51,635 nucleotides of DNA from Bacteroidales bacterium (GCA_016281435.1 JAEEIQ010000069.1:1-51635), one strand, 5' to 3'. Counted from the first letter of the stretch, positions 37,871 through 47,278 are shown. A program made the numbers and translations. Notes: generated by a model not told the origin, from the letters alone.

Positions 37871-38770
37871 ATGCCGCGTTCCGTCGAGATAGACCAGCAT
37901 TCCGGATTCTGCGGGGGAGTCATAAAGGCCATCGACTGCGCGGAAGACTTCCTGTCCCGCAGCGGCCGCCTGTATTCCCTCGGAGCCATAGTCCACAATG
38001 AAGAAGAACTCGACCGCCTCGGCTCGAAGGGCCTTGTCTGCATAGACTCGGAGGACCTCGAGCAGACTGAAAACGCGGAAGGGGAGACCCTGCTGATCCG
38101 CGCCCACGGCGAGCCGCCGCAGACCTACAAGCGGGCGGCCGAAGCCGGTTTTAAGATTATAGACTGCACCTGCCCGGTGGTCCTGCGGCTGCAGGAAAGC
38201 ATTCGCAAGGCCTATGCGTCCCTGAGGACCCGTTCGGCCACGGGAAAGCTCCTGATATTCGGGAAGATCGGCCATGCCGAGGTCCTCGGACTCGTGGGCC
38301 AGGTGGAAGGGGACGCCCTCGTCGTGGAGAACGAGGCCCAGCTTGGCCAGCTTTTCGATCTGGGGCTCGTGCCCTCCGACCAGCCGGTCGAGATATTCTC
38401 CCAGACCACGATGAGCCCTGTCGCCTACGAGGCCCTCTGCAAGGTCCTTGAATCCAGGATGGCCGACCCGTCCCTTGTGAGCGTACACGATACGATATGC
38501 CGGCAGGTCGCGTACAGGCACCGCGAACTGAGCGAATTCGCTCTCTCGCACGACGTAATCATCTTCGTCTCCGGGCGTTCCAGTTCCAACGGCAAGGTCC
38601 TCTGCGAACTCTGCAAGAGCGTGAACATACGCACCTACCACATAGGGTCATCCTCCGAAATCCAGCCCGTCTGGTTCCGTCCGGACGACCGGGTGGGGAT
38701 TTGCGGAGCCACCTCGACCCCCAAATGGCTGCTCGAAAAAGTGGCCGCCGCGGTCGAAAATTTGCAATAA
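37871..38770 (+). CDS. ispH: 4-hydroxy-3-methylbut-2-enyl diphosphate reductase
   Basis: IspH is the last enzyme of the MEP isoprenoid pathway and binds a 4Fe-4S cluster. This 299-residue protein has the three cluster cysteines in their usual contexts: Cys14 (HSGFCGGV), Cys101 (DCTCPVV) and Cys210 (DTICRQVAYR). The substrate residues LGAIVHNEEE, RAHGEPP and IVSGRSSSNGK are present, and the C-terminus has GICGATSTPKWL. The efp promoter begins in its last codons. Confidence 0.96.
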   Translation: MPRSVEIDQHSGFCGGVIKAIDCAEDFLSRSGRLYSLGAIVHNEEELDRLGSKGLVCIDSEDLEQTENAEGETLLIRAHGEPPQTYKRAAEAGFKIIDCTCPVVLRLQESIRKAYASLRTRSATGKLLIFGKIGHAEVLGLVGQVEGDALVVENEAQLGQLFDLGLVPSDQPVEIFSQTTMSPVAYEALCKVLESRMADPSLVSVHDTICRQVAYRHRELSEFALSHDVIIFVSGRSSSNGKVLCELCKSVNIRTYHIGSSSEIQPVWFRPDDRVGICGATSTPKWLLEKVAAAVENLQ

Positions 38771-38792
38771 TGCGCTCCAATGCTTATATTTG
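38761..38792 (+). promoter_or_regulatory. efp promoter
   Basis: TTTG (38761-38764), exactly 20 bases, TATATTTG (38785-38792). The -33 overlaps the end of ispH. Predicted leader about 30 bases. Confidence 0.8.
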
Positions 38793-38825
38793 TCCGATTG
38801 TGAAACGATTGTAAACTTAATATTT

Positions 38826-39389
38826 ATGGCAACAACAGCTGATTTCAAGAACGGTCTCTACCTGAATTTCAACGGAAAGCCCTGCTCCATCGTGTGGTTC
38901 CAGCATGTCAAACCCGGCAAGGGCCCCGCTTTCGTGAAGACCAAGCTCCGCAACCTCGAGAACGGTCGTATCCTTGAGAACACCTTCACCGCTGGTGCGA
39001 AGATCGAGACCATCGAAGTTGAGCGCCGCCCCTACCAGTTCCTTTATGAGGAAGAGGACGGGTACAACTTCATGCACGAAGAGACATACGAGCAGATCCT
39101 CCTCCCGAAGGATGTCGTCGAGAATGCTGACCTCATGAAGGAAGGACAGCATGTCGAGATGATGTTCGTCGTCGGAGAAGAAAGGTGCCTCACCTGCGAG
39201 CTTCCGACCTACGTGACCCTCGAAGTCACCTACAGCGAGCCCGCCGTCAAGGGCAACACCGCCTCGACCAACGCCCTCAAGGAGGTCACCCTCGAGACCG
39301 GCGCGAAGATCATGGTCCCCCTGTTCATCAACACCGGGGAGAAGATTACCGTCAACACTACCGACCGTTCTTACGGCCAGAGGGTCTGA
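38826..39389 (+). CDS. efp: Translation elongation factor P
   Basis: EF-P relieves ribosome stalling at polyproline. I start at ATG 38826 (ATTADFKNGLYLNFNGK); the in-frame upstream codons lie in the leader. The 187-residue protein has the three-domain EF-P layout. The loop that reaches the peptidyl-transferase centre reads HVKPGKGPAF with Lys32 at its tip, an unmodified or modifiable lysine. The last 15 residues contain the conserved INTGEKITVNT. Its stop overlaps the next start (TGATG). Confidence 0.96.
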   Translation: MATTADFKNGLYLNFNGKPCSIVWFQHVKPGKGPAFVKTKLRNLENGRILENTFTAGAKIETIEVERRPYQFLYEEEDGYNFMHEETYEQILLPKDVVENADLMKEGQHVEMMFVVGEERCLTCELPTYVTLEVTYSEPAVKGNTASTNALKEVTLETGAKIMVPLFINTGEKITVNTTDRSYGQRV

Positions 39390-40006
39390 TGACCGGCCTT
39401 CTTTGCGCAATGGAAAAGGAGCTCGCACTTGTGCGGGCTTCTTTCGGTGAAAAGCGGGTGCGGTGCGCCCTTTCCGGGATAGGGAAGGTCAACGCGGCGC
39501 TCGCGGCGGCGGCCCTTGCCGACGCCGGGGCGGACTGCATCGTCAACATAGGTGTCGCCGGCGGGCTTGATCCGTCCCTCCGTTGCGGGGATGTGGTTCT
39601 CTGCAGCGAAACAGGCTACCATGACGTCTGGTGCGGGGAGCCCAATCTTCCGGGGCAGGTTCAAGGCCTTCCGGCCCGTTTCGAAGCGGATGCGGAACTC
39701 CTGCGCAAGGCGGCTTCCGTCCTCCCCGGCGCCCACACCGGCCTCTGCATCAGCGGGGACCGCTTCATCACGGATCCGGCTGAAATCCGCAGGCTCCGCA
39801 TGGCCTTTCCGGAGGCCCTTTGCCTCGACATGGAAGCCGCCGCGATAGCGCAGGCATGCTGCCTTCGCGGTGTTCCCTGCCTGTCCGTAAAGATTGTAAG
39901 CGACTCCGGAGAAGGAACTGACCGCAGCGGGGTCTATGAAGGCTTCTGGGAGACTCTCGCCGATCGTTCGTTCAAGACTATAGAACCACTGCTCAACCTG
40001 TTATGA
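39389..40006 (+). CDS. 5'-methylthioadenosine/S-adenosylhomocysteine nucleosidase-like
   Basis: A 205-residue phosphorylase-fold nucleosidase. I start at ATG 39389, which overlaps the efp stop. Hallmarks are LLCAMEKELALV, SGIGKVNAALA, NIGVAGGLD, GDVVLCSETGYHDVW, the substrate stretch CLDMEAAAIAQAC and VKIVSDSGEG with the catalytic Asp. It is shorter than MtnN of E. coli (232) but all parts are there. MTA/SAH or futalosine could be the substrate; I favour MTA/SAH. It overlaps the alpha/beta hydrolase by 4 bases. Confidence 0.88.
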   Translation: MTGLLCAMEKELALVRASFGEKRVRCALSGIGKVNAALAAAALADAGADCIVNIGVAGGLDPSLRCGDVVLCSETGYHDVWCGEPNLPGQVQGLPARFEADAELLRKAASVLPGAHTGLCISGDRFITDPAEIRRLRMAFPEALCLDMEAAAIAQACCLRGVPCLSVKIVSDSGEGTDRSGVYEGFWETLADRSFKTIEPLLNLL

Positions 40007-40962
40007 AATTGAAGATCCTTCTTGCCGCGGCCCTTCTAGCCGCAGTGCTGCCCCTCGGAGCCAAATGCCCCAGGGCTGAATGGAAACGCCTGCTGGACCC
40101 TCCTAAAGGGTATGACTTTACCCGCAGCGCGGAGCTTGTCAAGACTTATTCCTTCGACGGATTCGATGCTGAACTGATCCTGCAGGCCAACGGCCCGGGG
40201 ACGGTCCAACGGGTTTTGAAGGTGTTTCCGAAGCACTTCGAAGGGAAACTTCCGGCCGTCGTCGTGCCGTTCTATTTCCCGGAGGCGATGATAGGCTGCG
40301 AACTGGACTCCCGTGAAGTCCTGCCCCGATACGAAAAGATAAGGATGATGGCAGACCTGGCACGGCGCGGCTTCGCCTGCATCAGTGCGGATTCGTACCA
40401 CCTGACCTATGAGAAGAACGACCTCGACAGGGGCAATTTCAAAAGGTGGCAGGTTGCAGGGACGGCCCTGATGCGCGACTGGCCCGCCTGGACAGGGGTC
40501 GGGAAACTTGTTGCTGACACCCGCCTGCTCATAGACCTCATCTCCGAAGACCCCCGCGTCGATGCTTCCAGGATAGGCATTGCAGGCCACTCCCTCGGCG
40601 GGAAGATGGCTTTCTGCACCGGCTGCTGGGACAAGCGCGTCAAGGCCATACTGGCCAGCGATTTCGGCTTCCGCTGGGAACAGTCGAACTGGGAGAAGAT
40701 ATGGTACTGGGGTGACAAGTTGGAGGCGATGAAAGCCGAAGGCCTGGACTGCACCTCGCTTCTATCCCTTTCCGGCGGCAAGCCGTTCTTCCTTATTGCA
40801 GGAAAGTACGACGACGACAGCAGTTTCGAGGCCATGAAGAAGGCCAGGGGGTACAGGAAGCATCCCGAACGCCTTGGTTTTCTCAACCACGCGACCGGCC
40901 ACCGTCCTCCGCAGGAGGCGCTGGACGCCGGATATGATTTTCTGGAAAAATACCTGAAATAA
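40003..40962 (+). CDS. Secreted alpha/beta hydrolase (acetyl-xylan/dienelactone type)
   Basis: A 319-residue protein with a signal peptide (KILLAAALLAAVLPLGAKC). The alpha/beta-hydrolase core has the nucleophile in IAGHSLGGK, the likely acid in GKYDDDSSF and the histidine in NHATGHRPP, giving a complete catalytic triad. It resembles secreted esterases of Bacteroidetes that act on acetylated or aryl-esterified polysaccharides; the substrate is not readable. It overlaps the nucleosidase gene by 4 bases. Confidence 0.8.
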   Translation: MKLKILLAAALLAAVLPLGAKCPRAEWKRLLDPPKGYDFTRSAELVKTYSFDGFDAELILQANGPGTVQRVLKVFPKHFEGKLPAVVVPFYFPEAMIGCELDSREVLPRYEKIRMMADLARRGFACISADSYHLTYEKNDLDRGNFKRWQVAGTALMRDWPAWTGVGKLVADTRLLIDLISEDPRVDASRIGIAGHSLGGKMAFCTGCWDKRVKAILASDFGFRWEQSNWEKIWYWGDKLEAMKAEGLDCTSLLSLSGGKPFFLIAGKYDDDSSFEAMKKARGYRKHPERLGFLNHATGHRPPQEALDAGYDFLEKYLK

Positions 40963-40977
40963 GCCCGCCCCGGGGCC

Positions 40978-41373
40978 TCACCTCTCGATTTTCAGTTGCT
41001 GGATCTTCGTTCCCTCGTCCTTGCAACTTACGAAGATCGTGACCGCGAACACCTCGCCTCCCGCGTTGAGGCTGCCTGTCGCATACTTCAGTCCGGCCCT
41101 TCCGGCCGTGTGCGTGACGGAGAAGGAGCGTGGCGTGTGGGCCTCGAAGAAGGCCTTGACGATCTGCCGCGCCTGGTTGCGGCTGGAATTCGTCTCCTTG
41201 CTCAGGATCCCGATCTCGAGATTGTCGGCGAACCATGCGGAAAGCGCCTCCGAATCTCCCTGCTCGAGATATTTCCCTATCGGCACGAAGACGTCGTTGC
41301 CCTGTGCCCGCGCGCCGGAGGCGAAGGCAGACAGGAACAAGAGGCAGAAGAATATTTTACGCAGCTCCCGCAT
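40978..41373 (-). CDS. Secreted DUF4783 protein
   Basis: A 131-residue protein with a signal peptide (RKIFFCLLFLSAFASGARAQ). The rest is a NTF2/cystatin-like alpha+beta domain: FVPIGKYLEQGDSEALSAWF, NLEIGILSKETNSSRNQARQ, and the C-terminal strand TKIQQLKIER. This fits DUF4783, a conserved Bacteroidetes family of unknown function. It is convergent with the hydrolase and divergent from rlmH. Confidence 0.85.
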   Translation of the reverse strand: MRELRKIFFCLLFLSAFASGARAQGNDVFVPIGKYLEQGDSEALSAWFADNLEIGILSKETNSSRNQARQIVKAFFEAHTPRSFSVTHTAGRAGLKYATGSLNAGGEVFAVTIFVSCKDEGTKIQQLKIER

Positions 41374-41386
41374 ACGGACTTGTTCT

Positions 41387-41418
41387 TTTGCAAATACCGA
41401 GCCACATCACTATATTTG
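41387..41418 (+). promoter_or_regulatory. rlmH promoter
   Basis: TTTG (41387-41390), exactly 20 bases, TATATTTG (41411-41418), a perfect consensus. The ATG at 41423 is only 4 bases past the box, so the transcript is predicted to be leaderless. Confidence 0.85.
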
Positions 41419-41422
41419 CACT

Positions 41423-41893
41423 ATGCGGATTCATTTGCTTACAGTGGGGAAAACGGACGTCCCCTGGGTGAAGGAGGGCCTGGACCTGTATGTATCGAGG
41501 CTTTCGCACTACGTTCCTTTCGGCCTGGAAGAGATTCCGGGGCTGAAAAACGTATCCTCGCTCAGCCGGGACCAGATTAAGGAGAAGGAAGGCGAACTGA
41601 TCCTGAAAGCCATCAAGCCGAAAGACTTCGTAGTGCTTCTGGACGAGAAGGGAAAGGAATACAGGTCCGTTGAATTCGCCCGGGAATTGTCGGCCAGGAT
41701 GGCCTCAGGGCGCGATCTTACCTTCGTCGTCGGGGGCGCGTACGGTTTCAGCGAGGCCGTTTACGGACGCGCTGACGGAAAACTGTCCCTGTCGAAGATG
41801 ACCTACTCCCACCAGATGGTGAGAACGATTTTTGCAGAGCAATTGTACCGGGCATTCACCATCCTTAGAGGCGAGCCCTACCACCACGAATGA
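41423..41893 (+). CDS. rlmH: 23S rRNA (pseudouridine-1915-N3) methyltransferase
   Basis: RlmH is a SPOUT methyltransferase that methylates pseudouridine 1915 of 23S rRNA. I start at ATG 41423, directly after its promoter. The 156-residue protein has the family's length, with SKMTYSHQMVR, VVGGAYGFSEAV (AdoMet knot loop) and the conserved end LYRAFTILRGEPYHHE. Its stop overlaps the start of the kinase gene by 4 bases. Confidence 0.96.
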   Translation: MRIHLLTVGKTDVPWVKEGLDLYVSRLSHYVPFGLEEIPGLKNVSSLSRDQIKEKEGELILKAIKPKDFVVLLDEKGKEYRSVEFARELSARMASGRDLTFVVGGAYGFSEAVYGRADGKLSLSKMTYSHQMVRTIFAEQLYRAFTILRGEPYHHE

Positions 41894-44800
41894 AAAAACC
41901 GGTCCTGACCATACGCACGGCCGTCCCTTACGCGCTGCTCCTGCTCGGCATCCTGTTCCTGGTGTCGGCGTTCGGCATGTTCAGAAGGCCCGGCGATGCG
42001 GGCGAAGCGGCGCTGCGTCTCGAAAAGAGGATCGCCGCCAGGATAGCCGTCCTGGAAGAGCGCTCCGCGGTGGCCATGGACTCGGACTCGGGCGAATGGA
42101 TCGAATCCGCCTCCCTGCCTGAAGACATGGTGATCTACCGCTATCTGGACGATACGCTCCAATCCTGGGTGCACCAGTTCACGGTCCTGAATGACGACAT
42201 TTCCGAGCGCCGCGTGGTGCAGAGGCTGACTAACCCGCGCGTCAGCGTGGTCTCGCCGCTGTCCGGGGTGGGGGAAGAATGGAGCTACATGAACCTGGGA
42301 CCGAAATGGTACCTTGTACGGATGCGGCAGGAGGGGAACTGCAAGCTGATTTCCGGCCTGGAACTCGTCAATACCCTTGACTGGCAGAGGCGCGGCGGGG
42401 TCAGCCGATTCATGCGGCTGCCTGAGCGCTTCTCGATAGAACCGCTCTCGACCAGCGGCGGGGCGGAAGTGCGCCTCGGCGGTCGGCCCATGCTCAAGGT
42501 AGTGGATGAATCCCTGGACCCGGGCGCGACGGCAGATGCGACGCTGGTTTGGCTGGCGTTCGCCTTCATGGTGGCGGCGCTGATCGGCTTCCTCAGGCGG
42601 AAACCGACGCTGAAATCCTTCGGGGCGGCCGTAGCCGCGCTCGTGCCGCTCGTGGCAATGATGATGGCCTGGGGAAGGAGCGCCAAGGGGGATGTCGAAA
42701 TCTTCTCCCCGTCCCTGTATGCCCAGGGGGCCGTGTTCTCCTCGCTCGGAGCCGTCCTTCTGATCAACCTGGCCGTGACCATCGCCGTGATATGCCTCTA
42801 TATGGTCAGGGAGGATTTCTACCGCCGTTTCAGGGATGGTTTTCCCCGCGCGGCAGCAGATGCCGTCCTCGTACTCCTCGCCCTGGGAATCATGGCATAC
42901 GGCCACGCAACCCTCGTCGGTATCATCCGCAACTCCAACATCTCCCTGGAACTGTACAAGTTCAGCGACCTTTCGGTATATACCCTTCTCGTGTACCTGT
43001 CATTCATTTCGATGCTTCTGTGCCTGCCGCTGCTGGGCCAGATGCTGTGGCGGAAGGACAGGATAGGTAACGCGGGATGCATACTTTTCTCCATAGCTAT
43101 CGCGGCTTACCTGACCTCCGTCTCTGGCGTCCTCGGGTTCAGGAAAGAGCAGGACAAACTCGAGGTCTGGGCCAACAGGCTTGCCATAGAGAGGGACATG
43201 TCGCTGGAGATCCTTCTCCGCAGGGTCGAGTCCCAGATAGCCGAAGATGCCGTGATTCCGGCCCTTATCCAGCTCCGCAGCCCCGACCAGAGCATACGGA
43301 ACCGCATACTCGAGACCTATCTCCCGAGGCTGCCGCAGATCTACGGCGTGACGGTCTATACCTTCCGTGATGCGGACGCCTCCCGTGAATCCGTGGCTAG
43401 GCTGAACGCCCGCATGCTCGATGCGGAGAGCGTCGCCGAAGGGTCGCGCTTCTTCCATACCCCGTTCGCCGGGTCGGTGCGCTATACCGGAGTCTTCCTT
43501 TATTACAATCCCGAAGTCGGGCTGACGAGGATGCTGCTGTGCATAGATCCCCTCTCCACGGAAAGCGTGAAGGGCTATTACAGCCTGCTGCAATCCTCCC
43601 TCCCGGGCAAGGTGTTCATCCCGGAAACCTATTCCTATGCGCGCTACAAGGGTGACGACCTGCAGCTTTTCAGGGGTGATTACGCCTACTCCACGAAGAT
43701 GGACAGGGCCCTCGGGAGCCGGGTGTACGGCAAGGGTGACAGGCATATAAAAATGGACGGCTATTCGCACTTCGTCACCGTCGTGACGGACGACGAGGCC
43801 GTGATCATCTCCCGTCCGGTGCTTGCCTTCAGCGACTATCTGGTGGCCTTCCTTTTCCTGGCCCTGATGGCGTATGTGGTCCTGTCCCTGCCGCGTATCG
43901 GCCCGCGCCGGACCGAATTTTTCGAGAAGCGCTACTACCGCAGGCGCATAACCACCGTGCTGATGTTCTTCCTCATCATGACGTTGTTCGTGATGGCCGG
44001 GGTCAGCATGGCCTTCGTCTACAGGCGCAACAACGCCAACCTCCATACGATAATGTCCTCGCAGGTCAGCGCCCTGCAGTCCCTCGTCGAGTATCGGGTG
44101 CGGAGCTTCTCTTCCCTGGAGGAAATAGGCCGCAGCGAGCTTCTGACCATACTCCAGCGCACCAGCGCGAATACCAAGCAGGACCTGACCGTCTATTCCC
44201 CGGACGGGAAGGTGTTCCTTTCGACCACTCCTGGCCTGTTCGAGAGGATGCTTCTGGGGAGCCGCATCAACGAAGAAGCCTGCCACTGGATCATAGACAA
44301 GGACAAGCGTTATTTCATCCACAAGGAGACCATAGGAGCGAGGCGCTACTACAGCATGTATGCGCCGCTGAAAGGAAAGGACGGAGCCATGCTGGGCATA
44401 CTCTGCTCCCCGTACGCCGACCGCAATTACGACTTCGAGATGGATGCCGCGATGCACGCGATGACCATCCTCGTGGTCTTCTTCATCCTCCTGATCGTGG
44501 CACGTCTGACTTCCGGCGCCGTCGTGGGCAGGATGTTCCGGCCGCTGCTGGAAATGGGGCGCAAGATGGCCTCGGCGAACCTCGATTCCCTCGAATACAT
44601 CGAATATGACAGGGACGACGAGATATCGACTCTCGTCAGTTCGTACAACCGCATGGTCGCCGACCTGACGGAAAGTACGCGCAAGCTTGCGCAGGCCGAA
44701 AGGGACAAGGCCTGGTCCGAGATGGCCCGTCAGGTCGCCCACGAGATCAAGAACCCTCTTACGCCGATGAAGCTCCAGATCCAGCGACTCGTCCGGCTGA

Positions 44801-45366
44801 AGCAGAAAGGCGACCCGCAGTGGCAGGAACGCTTCGAAGAGGTCTCCAGGACCCTTCTTGACCATATCGACATCCTCACGGAGACGGCCAACGAGTTCTC
44901 CACCTTCGCAAAACTCTACACGGAGGAGCCTTCGCGGATTGACCTCGACAAGGTCCTTCAGGAAGAAATCTCGATGTACGACAACAAGGGCCCCGTGGAG
45001 TTCGTTTACTACGGGCTTGAAGGGGCGACTGTTTCGGGGCCGAAACCGCAGCTGACCCGGGTCTTCGTGAACCTGCTGAACAATGCCGTGCAGGCCCTCG
45101 GCGAGGGCGGTGGGCGCGTCGCCGTCTCGCTGCGCAATTCCGTGCAGGACGGCTTCTACGACATTGTCTTCGAGGACGACGGACCGGGAGTCAGCGAGGA
45201 GAACGTCGGGAAGCTCTTCACTCCGAATTTCACGACGAAGAGTGCCGGCAGCGGCCTCGGCCTGGCAATCAGCCGCAGCATACTTGAAAGGTGCTCCGCG
45301 ACTATCCGCTATTCCCGCTCTTTCACGCTCGGAGGGGCCTGTTTCACGATCACATATCCAAAGTAG
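41890..45366 (+). CDS. NtrY-like membrane sensor histidine kinase
   Basis: A 1158-residue inner-membrane kinase. About ten transmembrane helices are visible (near residues 14-36, 215-237, 245-262, 280-305, 325-345, 360-385, 400-420, 645-665, 690-715, 855-875), with large extracytoplasmic regions at ~40-210, ~420-640 and ~715-850. HAMP-like sequence follows, then the dimerisation helix with phospho-acceptor His951 (VAHEIKNPLTPMK) and the ATPase domain: N-box NLLNNAVQAL, G-boxes EDDGPGVS and GSGLGLAIS. The layout resembles NtrY and other RpoN-linked sensors. A likely partner is the NtrC-type regulator. It overlaps rlmH by 4 bases. Confidence 0.9.
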   Translation: MKKPVLTIRTAVPYALLLLGILFLVSAFGMFRRPGDAGEAALRLEKRIAARIAVLEERSAVAMDSDSGEWIESASLPEDMVIYRYLDDTLQSWVHQFTVLNDDISERRVVQRLTNPRVSVVSPLSGVGEEWSYMNLGPKWYLVRMRQEGNCKLISGLELVNTLDWQRRGGVSRFMRLPERFSIEPLSTSGGAEVRLGGRPMLKVVDESLDPGATADATLVWLAFAFMVAALIGFLRRKPTLKSFGAAVAALVPLVAMMMAWGRSAKGDVEIFSPSLYAQGAVFSSLGAVLLINLAVTIAVICLYMVREDFYRRFRDGFPRAAADAVLVLLALGIMAYGHATLVGIIRNSNISLELYKFSDLSVYTLLVYLSFISMLLCLPLLGQMLWRKDRIGNAGCILFSIAIAAYLTSVSGVLGFRKEQDKLEVWANRLAIERDMSLEILLRRVESQIAEDAVIPALIQLRSPDQSIRNRILETYLPRLPQIYGVTVYTFRDADASRESVARLNARMLDAESVAEGSRFFHTPFAGSVRYTGVFLYYNPEVGLTRMLLCIDPLSTESVKGYYSLLQSSLPGKVFIPETYSYARYKGDDLQLFRGDYAYSTKMDRALGSRVYGKGDRHIKMDGYSHFVTVVTDDEAVIISRPVLAFSDYLVAFLFLALMAYVVLSLPRIGPRRTEFFEKRYYRRRITTVLMFFLIMTLFVMAGVSMAFVYRRNNANLHTIMSSQVSALQSLVEYRVRSFSSLEEIGRSELLTILQRTSANTKQDLTVYSPDGKVFLSTTPGLFERMLLGSRINEEACHWIIDKDKRYFIHKETIGARRYYSMYAPLKGKDGAMLGILCSPYADRNYDFEMDAAMHAMTILVVFFILLIVARLTSGAVVGRMFRPLLEMGRKMASANLDSLEYIEYDRDDEISTLVSSYNRMVADLTESTRKLAQAERDKAWSEMARQVAHEIKNPLTPMKLQIQRLVRLKQKGDPQWQERFEEVSRTLLDHIDILTETANEFSTFAKLYTEEPSRIDLDKVLQEEISMYDNKGPVEFVYYGLEGATVSGPKPQLTRVFVNLLNNAVQALGEGGGRVAVSLRNSVQDGFYDIVFEDDGPGVSEENVGKLFTPNFTTKSAGSGLGLAISRSILERCSATIRYSRSFTLGGACFTITYPK

Positions 45367-45420
45367 GGAAAAGCCGGTAAAAAATGCGTCCGGATACTGC
45401 GTAAATCCGTCGCTTTTACT

Positions 45421-45428
45421 TATATTTG
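45421..45428 (+). promoter_or_regulatory. -7 box before the engB operon
   Basis: TATATTTG lies 23 bases before the engB ATG. No TTTG is found 20 bases upstream. Confidence 0.5.
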
Positions 45429-45451
45429 CGTTGGAAAACGGTCGTCACGCA

Positions 45452-46048
45452 ATGAAAATCACGGAAGCAAGATTCGCAGGCAGCAGCTCCACTGTTGGCG
45501 GCAGGCCTGCACCCCGTCTTCCGGAGTTCGCGTTCATAGGCCGGTCCAACGTCGGCAAATCCTCCCTCATCAACATGTTGACGGGCCGCAAGGGCCTCGC
45601 GCTGACGTCCTCCACCCCGGGAAAGACGCGTGTCGTCAACCACTTCCTTATCAACGGCTCCTGGTACCTTGTGGACCTTCCCGGATACGGCTACGCCAAG
45701 GTCGGCCAGAAGGGACGCGACGCGATAGCATCCGTCGTGCGGGATTACATCCACAATTCCCCGGACCTCGCGCTGCTCTTCGTTCTGGTCGATTCGAGGC
45801 ACGAGATAGGCAAGATCGACAGGGACTTCATCGCTGAACTGGGCGAGAACGGGATTCCCTTCAGCATCATCTTCACCAAGGGAGACAAGATGGGCCCCGT
45901 GGCCCTGCAGCAGATGATTGACAGGGACTGCGAAACCCTTCTCCAGGAGTGGGAGCAGCTGCCTCCCGTCTTCAAGAGTTCTTCCGTCTCCGGAGCGGGG
46001 CGGGACGAGATACTGGGTTATATTGCTACTGTATTGAAAACCTTATAA
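45452..46048 (+). CDS. engB: Ribosome biogenesis GTPase YsxC/EngB
   Basis: A 198-residue GTPase of 50S assembly. I start at ATG 45452 (KITEARFAGSSSTV); an upstream frame that overlaps the kinase gene is not used. G1 is GRSNVGKSSL, G3 is VDLPGYGYA, G4 is TKGDK and G5 is SSVSG. The length is normal for the family. It is followed by prs 4 bases later. Confidence 0.95.
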   Translation: MKITEARFAGSSSTVGGRPAPRLPEFAFIGRSNVGKSSLINMLTGRKGLALTSSTPGKTRVVNHFLINGSWYLVDLPGYGYAKVGQKGRDAIASVVRDYIHNSPDLALLFVLVDSRHEIGKIDRDFIAELGENGIPFSIIFTKGDKMGPVALQQMIDRDCETLLQEWEQLPPVFKSSSVSGAGRDEILGYIATVLKTL

Positions 46049-46052
46049 AACA

Positions 46053-47039
46053 ATGTTACACACCCACCGAATGGAATTGTTCTCCTGCAGGGCCTCCGAG
46101 GACTTCGCAGGAAAGATCGTGGATTGGTTGAAGGAAAACACCCGCGAGGGAGAGCCCGTCGTGACCCTCGGGAACCTCGAGGTCACCCCGTTCAGCGACG
46201 GAGAGTTCCAGCCCCGCTACATGGACAGCGTGCGCGGAGCGACCGTGTTCGTCGTCCAGTCCACCATGCCGCCTTCGGACAACCTCATGGAACTCCTTCT
46301 CTGCATCGACGCCGCGAAAAGGGCTTCCGCCGACAAGGTGATAGCCGTGATTCCGTATTTCGGGTGGGCCAGGCAGGACCGAAAGGACCGTCCCAGGGTG
46401 GCCATCGGGGCGAAACTCGTCGCGAACCTCCTCCGGGCCGCGGGCTGTGACCGCGTGATGACCTGCGATCTCCACGCCGACCAGATCCAGGGCTTCTTCG
46501 ACATCCCCGTGGACCACGTCTATGCCAGCAAGGTCTTCATCCCCTACATCAAGGATCTCCAGATACGCAACCTCGCCATAGCCGCTCCGGACATGGGCGG
46601 CGCGAAGAGGGCCAACGCCTATGCCAAGGCGCTGAGCTCCCGCCGGCAGGACTGCGGGGTCATCCTCTGCCACAAGACCCGTGAGAGGGCCAACGTGGTC
46701 GCCGAGATCAAGGCCATCGGCGAGGTCGAGGGCAAGAACATCATAATCGTGGACGACCTTATCGACACCGCCGGCACCCTCTGCAAGGCCGCCGAGGTCC
46801 TGATGGAGAAGGGCGCGCAGAGCGTGCGGGCCTGCGCGACGCACGGCATCCTCTCAGGCAGCGCCGTCCAGCGCATACAAGACTCTGCTTTCGAGGAAGT
46901 GTTCATCACGGACACCATCCCCCATCCCGAACTGGCCGGCGACCCGAAGATCAGGATCATTTCGATGGCCCAGGTATTCGCCAGCATCATAGACAAGGTC
47001 TATAATTACGAACCTATCAGCACCGAATTCGTACGCTGA
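46053..47039 (+). CDS. prs: Ribose-phosphate pyrophosphokinase (PRPP synthase)
   Basis: Makes PRPP from ribose 5-phosphate and ATP for nucleotides, histidine and tryptophan. This 328-residue protein has FSDGEFQPRY, the ATP flexible loop PYFGWARQDRK, the metal stretch MTCDLHADQIQGFF, and the ribose-5-phosphate loop IIVDDLIDTAGT. The ATG at 46053 or the one at 46071 could be the start; the latter (ELFSCRASEDFA) fits homologues better. Its stop overlaps the next start (TGATG). Confidence 0.94.
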   Translation: MLHTHRMELFSCRASEDFAGKIVDWLKENTREGEPVVTLGNLEVTPFSDGEFQPRYMDSVRGATVFVVQSTMPPSDNLMELLLCIDAAKRASADKVIAVIPYFGWARQDRKDRPRVAIGAKLVANLLRAAGCDRVMTCDLHADQIQGFFDIPVDHVYASKVFIPYIKDLQIRNLAIAAPDMGGAKRANAYAKALSSRRQDCGVILCHKTRERANVVAEIKAIGEVEGKNIIIVDDLIDTAGTLCKAAEVLMEKGAQSVRACATHGILSGSAVQRIQDSAFEEVFITDTIPHPELAGDPKIRIISMAQVFASIIDKVYNYEPISTEFVR

Positions 47040-47278
47040 TGAAAGTATTCCTCATAGCCCTCGTGCTGGTGGCGCTCTGCGTCGCCGGGCTCGGCGTGAA
47101 CATCTTCTTCCGGAAGAAAGAGTTCCCGCAGTTCGACGTGGGCTCGAACGAGGAAATGAGAAAGAGGGGCATCCGCTGTTTCAAGGACGAGGATGCCGAG
47201 TTGCATGGCCGTTCCTGCCCCGGAGGGGACGGGGACGCATGCGCCGACTGCAGTTTTAAATCATCGCTCCCGGCCTGA
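47039..47278 (+). CDS. Small membrane protein of unknown function
   Basis: A 79-residue protein with one N-terminal transmembrane helix ([22 protein letters not shown]), then a positively charged [11 protein letters not shown] stretch, a second half with [18 protein letters not shown], and three further cysteines ([13 protein letters not shown]). The first 55 residues match a small Bacteroidetes family with unknown function. The cysteine-rich tail could bind metal. It starts on the prs stop. Confidence 0.75.
   Translation: MKVFLIALVLVALCVAGLGVNIFFRKKEFPQFDVGSNEEMRKRGIRCFKDEDAELHGRSCPGGDGDACADCSFKSSLPA

Noticed and set aside
41021..41422. N-terminal extension of RlmH by 134 residues
   Set aside because: It lies over the DUF4783 gene on the other strand and is upstream of a consensus promoter; RlmH has its normal length from 41423.
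45083..45451. N-terminal extension of EngB
   Set aside because: It overlaps the kinase gene in another frame and precedes a -7 box; 45452 gives the family's normal length.
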